From positions 372,001 through 436,000 of the forward strand of contig CBDANA010000006.1 in the NCBI GenBank assembly GCA_965197385.1: 64,000 nt of DNA, in the 5' to 3' direction. Shown in pieces: positions 61,131-64,000 of this stretch. The notes beneath the pieces were generated by a model. That model made no database searches. It had not been told where the DNA came from and was given only the letters and a program-made list of their open reading frames with translations. Made by a program: the position numbers and the translations under genes. The stretch comes from G963667915 sp965197385. GTDB taxonomy: Bacteria > Acidobacteriota > Vicinamibacteria > Vicinamibacterales > UBA823. Position 1 is the stretch's first letter. Every line of letters begins with the position of its first letter.

Positions 61131-61336
61131 CCAGCTAGCTCGAAGGTGCCCTGCTCATCGGCATAGGCGGTGCGAGGGATGTCTTCGCCGCGCAAGATCA
61201 CCGTGGCGCCTGGTAGCACCAGCCCGGTCTGGTCGACGACGCTGCCGCGGACGCTGCCGGTCTGCGCGATACCGGCCGCAGGCCACAGTGCCAGGAAGAG
61301 TAAAAGCAGGGACAGGATTCCACCTGGGCGAATCAT
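61131..61336 (-). pseudogene. TonB-receptor N-terminus cut by IS21
   Basis: A signal peptide (GGILSLLLLFLALWPAAGIA) and carboxypeptidase-regulatory-like strand pair (QTGSVRGSVVDQTGLVLPGA TVIL) ending at GTFELAG. Same domain order as the receptor at 12097. The plug and barrel are replaced by IS21. Confidence 0.78.
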
Positions 61337-61360
61337 CGACTGACCTCCACTGCGATTCGG

Positions 61361-61654
61361 TCATACACGGCGGACGGTGTACGGATGCGTGACAGGCATC
61401 CAGGATAGCAGGCTCGCGCCGGGCGCCACGGCGTACCCGAGCCCAAGCTCAACGCCCGCGACCGTGCCGACGTCTCCCACAGACCGGAGCGGCGCGCCGT
61501 CGTCGCCCGCGCCGCAGCCGTACAGCGCGGCCGGGACCAGGCTCGCACAAGCCGCGTCGGTGAAGTGCGTGTCGGCCGGACGGCTCAGGTCGAGCCCAGC
61601 GCGCAAGTAGACGTCTTGCGCGACGGCCAGTCCGGGGAGCACAGGCAGGGAGAG
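61361..61654 (-). pseudogene. Outer-membrane protein fragment
   Basis: GLAVAQDVYLRAGLDLSRPA DTHFTDAACASLVPAALYGC, GTVAGVELGLGYAVAP. The VYLRAGLDL...ELGLGY alternation suggests the first beta strands of an outer-membrane protein. The 5' side ends at the repeat 61655-61793 and the 3' side is lost near 61361. Confidence 0.45.
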
Positions 61655-61793
61655 GTGTCTGAGAAAGGTCCCAGCACCCGGCCGCTTCCGGTCAGTTCGA
61701 CCGCGCGGTGAGCCCCGCAGACGGTGTCTGGAGCGCGGAAGGTCGCGTGGTGTATAACGGTGCCGACCGGGACGGCCAAAATGGAAATCCCGG
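61655..61793. repeat. Short dispersed element, second copy (inverted)
   Basis: On the minus strand it starts GGGATTTCCATTTTGGCCGT, CCCGG, GGCACCGTTATACACC and ends TTTCTCAGACAC, the same termini as 8298-8464. 139 bases against 167. Confidence 0.5.
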
Positions 61794-61842
61794 GTCACAG
61801 GAGCAACGGCCTTCGTGATTCTTCGCGCCATCAACTTGCTTC

Positions 61843-62226
61843 TTGCTTCACCTCACCCTCGTCGCGGTGTTCTTGTCGTCGGTATCCTTTGAGGTCGTGG
61901 ATGTTCCCGTTCCGGGCCAGGACATCTATCTCGAGCCCGAGCCGCCAGTGTTCCACGCCACGGTGACCGCCTATTCGTCATCGCCCGACGAAACGTGGGG
62001 TGACCCGATGATCACGGCGAGCGGCCGGCGTGTGTTCGACGGCCTTGTCGCCTGTCCGCGCGCTCTTCCGTTCGGGACGAAGGTCAGAATCGGGGACAAG
62101 GCCTACCTCTGCTATGACCGCCTGCACCGGAAGTACGACGATCGGTTTGATATCTGGATGTCCACGAAGAAGACCGCTCTCGCATTCGGTAAGCGAAGAT
62201 TGCTTGTCGAAGTCATGGAGGACTAG
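61843..62226 (+). CDS. 3D-domain (double-psi beta-barrel) secreted protein
   Basis: 127 residues. A short hydrophobic start (LHLTLVAVFLSSVSFEVVDV) precedes a 3D domain: ATVTAYSSSPDETWGDPMIT ASGRRVFDG, PRALPFGTKVRIGDKAYLCY DRLHRKYDDRFDIWMSTKKT ALAFGKRRLLVEV. The late Asp in FDIWM belongs to the catalytic Asp set of MltA-like lytic transglycosylase folds. It likely acts on or binds peptidoglycan. Intact. Confidence 0.82.
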   Translation: MLHLTLVAVFLSSVSFEVVDVPVPGQDIYLEPEPPVFHATVTAYSSSPDETWGDPMITASGRRVFDGLVACPRALPFGTKVRIGDKAYLCYDRLHRKYDDRFDIWMSTKKTALAFGKRRLLVEVMED

Positions 62227-62426
62227 ATCTCACCACGTATCAGAGCACTCAGATCTGCGGGGACAGGTGTCTCGATTTCCAGCGTCTCGCGCGTGCCCGG
62301 ATGAGGAAGCGTGATGCGCCACGCATACTGCACCTACGCCGCTATAGGTCAACAAAAGCTTGTCCAGCACAGAGATATCCAGTCGACGTCGTGGTAGACG
62401 TGGCCGGCGTCGACGACGAAGCGCAC

Positions 62427-62651
62427 CTACGCGCTCCGCAGGACGGGGTGGTCGTTCTGGCGCGCGGCGAATTTCAGCACCGCTCTGATGTCGTCAGACT
62501 CCAGACAATGGTAGTCGGCGAGGATCTCCTCGTGGGTCGCACCCGCCGCCAGGAGGTCGAGGACGTCCTTCACACGAATGCGGAGACCACGGATGCACGG
62601 GCGTCCTCCGCACACCGCGGGATCGACGGTAATTCGATCGAGTTCGCTCAT
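62427..62651 (-). CDS. DUF433 antitoxin-like protein
   Basis: 74 residues from the ATG at 62651: RITVDPAVCGGRPCIRGLRI RVKDVLDLLAAGATHEEILA DYHCLESDDIRAVLKFAA. GGRPCIRG.R..V.D.L is the DUF433 (VapB45-like) signature. A DUF5615 (Mut7-C/VapC45-like) toxin normally follows; no such gene is visible in 62227-62426, so it is an orphan. Confidence 0.82.
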   Translation of the reverse strand: MSELDRITVDPAVCGGRPCIRGLRIRVKDVLDLLAAGATHEEILADYHCLESDDIRAVLKFAARQNDHPVLRSA

Positions 62652-62901
62652 CTCAGCTCCAGTTGCTGACGGATCCCTGTCGCCCATTCTACCGCGTGCG
62701 GAAGGCGCCCGTGTGCTGTAGCCGGCCTCTCGTGAGCCATCAGTCACATACCAACGTCGACTCCTCCACCGAGTTGACGACCGCTCAGTAGCTGAGGAAC
62801 ACCGAAGCCTGGAAGCGCCGGCGTGTCGCTGTCCGCGCGGCTGCGCCAGGCGATGGCGCGGACGCAGACCTGGACGGGGCGGGCGGCATCAGTCAACGCG
62901 G

Positions 62902-63561
62902 TCATGGCTGGTACGCCCGCAGCACCTTGCGCAGGGCCGCCTCATCGTCGGCCCAGGCCGTCTGGATCGTCCGTAGCGCCGATTCGGCGGTCGGCGCTTG
63001 TCGGGCGAGCACCCGGTTCTGCTGCTTCAGCAGCCCCCGATCGGCCGCATGGTCGAGGAACTTGAACAGGTAATCGTAGTAGCCGTCAATGTTTAGGAAG
63101 ACGCACGGTTTTTCATGCAACTCGAGCGGCTGTTGCGCCCACGCCAGCGCTTCGAAGATCTCCTCGACCGTCCCGAAGCCACCGGGAAGGGCGAGACAGG
63201 CGTGGGCCAGCGACTGCATCTTGTGCTTCCGTTCATGCATCGTGTCGACCACGTGCAGGCGGCTCAGGCCCTCGTGGGCGAGGTCCTGATATGCGAGCTG
63301 CCGCGGGACGACACCGGTGACGAAACCGCCGTTCCTCAGGACGGCGTTGGCCAGGACGCCCATCAGTCCGACGCGGGCGCCGCCGTAGACCAGTCCGATG
63401 TTATCGGCCGCCATCAGGCGGCCCAGCGTCATGGCCTCGTCGATATACCGCTGCTCCTGTCCAAGGTTGCCGCCCAGGTAGACACAGATGTGCTTCGCCG
63501 CGTCCGGCCCCTCGGGTGACGCACGTTCGGTGTCCCGGTTCGGGGGTCTGTCGGTAGACAT
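62902..63561 (-). CDS. LOG-family phosphoribohydrolase (TIGR00730)
   Basis: 219 residues from the ATG at 63561. HICVYLGGNLGQEQRYIDEA, GLVYGGARVGLMGVLANAVL and the family active-site motifs MHERKHKM and LPGGFGTVEEIFEALAWAQ. The enzymes release N6-modified adenine or adenine from nucleoside 5'-monophosphates; in bacteria the role is usually nucleotide salvage. The N-terminal ~20 residues are extra and polar. Complete. Confidence 0.92.
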   Translation of the reverse strand: MSTDRPPNRDTERASPEGPDAAKHICVYLGGNLGQEQRYIDEAMTLGRLMAADNIGLVYGGARVGLMGVLANAVLRNGGFVTGVVPRQLAYQDLAHEGLSRLHVVDTMHERKHKMQSLAHACLALPGGFGTVEEIFEALAWAQQPLELHEKPCVFLNIDGYYDYLFKFLDHAADRGLLKQQNRVLARQAPTAESALRTIQTAWADDEAALRKVLRAYQP

Positions 63562-63565
63562 CGCG

Positions 63566-63880
63566 TCAGCTTTCCTCGTCCCGCTCCGGCATGAACACCA
63601 ACTCGAAGGACGCGTCGACCCCGAGCTCAGCAACGTCCTGGTCGAGGTGGCTCGACCTGATGCAACACGCGGACGCCGGCCACGGTGGTGATCCCGAGTT
63701 CAATGCAGAGTGCGGACACGGACGTGTCACGGTGGGCCATTGCGGCCTGGGCCAGCCGCACCTGGGCTTTCGACAGCGCGAACTTCCTGCCGCCGTGGTG
63801 GCGGCCTGCAGCGCGTCGCGCTGCAGGTCCAGGGACTGGGAGCCGTCCGTCTTCGAGACACGGGCGTAGCCGATCAGCAT
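63566..63880 (-). pseudogene. Serine resolvase remnant with internal deletion
   Basis: The start MLIGYARVSKTDGSQSLDLQ RDALQAA is the resolvase/invertase N-terminus with its early Ser. It then joins, out of frame, the C-terminal HTH GRKFALSKAQVRLAQAAMAH, DTSVSALCIELGIT. About 130 residues of catalytic domain are missing. The palindrome at 63882 sits at its start. Confidence 0.72.
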
Positions 63881-63881
63881 G

Positions 63882-63905
63882 TGTCGCAAACGGCCGTTTG
63901 CGACA
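63882..63905. promoter_or_regulatory. Perfect 24-bp palindrome upstream of the resolvase remnant
   Basis: TGTCGCAAACGG followed by its exact complement CCGTTTGCGACA, directly before the resolvase ATG. It could be a resolvase or repressor site. Confidence 0.6.
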
Positions 63906-64000
63906 GACTGGCGCGGGCGCCGTCCAGCGAGCGCAGCCGTGTGTCGTATCTCGTGTCTGATTCTATGTTTTGCAGACGTCGAGCGCGTATGCGCCAGATG

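Overview
The window is high-GC DNA from a Gram-negative bacterium. It holds TonB-dependent receptors with carboxypeptidase-like N-terminal domains, Tat-exported enzymes, an EgtB/SenA-like enzyme, and LRR and Calx-beta protein pieces. This mix suggests an Acidobacteriota-like (for example Vicinamibacteria-like) or similar environmental or host-associated genome. That placement is inference from gene content, not from a marker gene. The outstanding property is the density of insertion sequences: members of IS3, IS5, IS6, IS21, IS110, IS256, IS1380, IS1595 and IS481-like families are present, intact or broken, and many ordinary genes are cut by them.

Left flank (1-18.5 kb): metabolic chromosome. 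It carries an ABC uptake permease, an NMT1-like binding protein, a UbiD decarboxylase, an EgtB/SenA-like nonheme iron enzyme, a Tat-exported threonine-aldolase-like enzyme, a large TonB-dependent receptor and a Tat-exported PatB/MalY-like PLP enzyme. Between them lie truncated genes: a membrane protein, a dehydrogenase E2 acyltransferase, a Uma2 nuclease, a RecD-like helicase, a BCCT transporter and bioA. Each ends at an IS piece or an abrupt junction. A 41-bp-arm palindrome made of the IS110 3' end sits at 14927-15015.

Island (18.5-55.7 kb): a tRNA-Thr(CGT) gene is followed by a tyrosine integrase reading toward it. A second copy of the tRNA 3' half lies 37 kb away at 55686-55732, so the whole block is most simply one integrated genomic island. 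Next to the integrase is a compact leftward operon: small HTH protein, P4-type primase/helicase, HTH/excisionase-like protein, integrase, with ATGA overlaps at two of its junctions and iteron-like 11-bp repeats upstream. An XRE-like regulator lies further upstream. After this comes a non-coding zone with two structured ~110-bp repeats. Then comes a second kind of tyrosine recombinase whose 3' end and downstream flank are duplicated on the far side of an LRR gene. The rest is a decayed defence and conflict region: a HEPN-like protein, an ArdC/IrrE-like metalloprotease, a PD-(D/E)XK fusion protein, GmrSD/DUF262-type remnants, an hsdR C-terminus, a DNA methyltransferase remnant, a GIY-YIG protein, a VapC toxin with its putative antitoxin, and a DUF429-like fusion. 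These are interleaved with at least eight IS elements.

Right flank (55.7-64 kb): more scars, including a tRNA-Arg half, IS5, IS6 and IS21 pieces, a cut TonB receptor and a resolvase remnant. Intact genes here are an EamA exporter, a 3D-domain protein, a DUF433 protein and a LOG-family phosphoribohydrolase.

The most promising candidates for something undescribed are the recombinase / 3'-end-repeat / LRR cassette-like locus with its structured repeats (24.7-29.6 kb) and the fold-back IS110 palindrome. The combined defence genes of the island come next.
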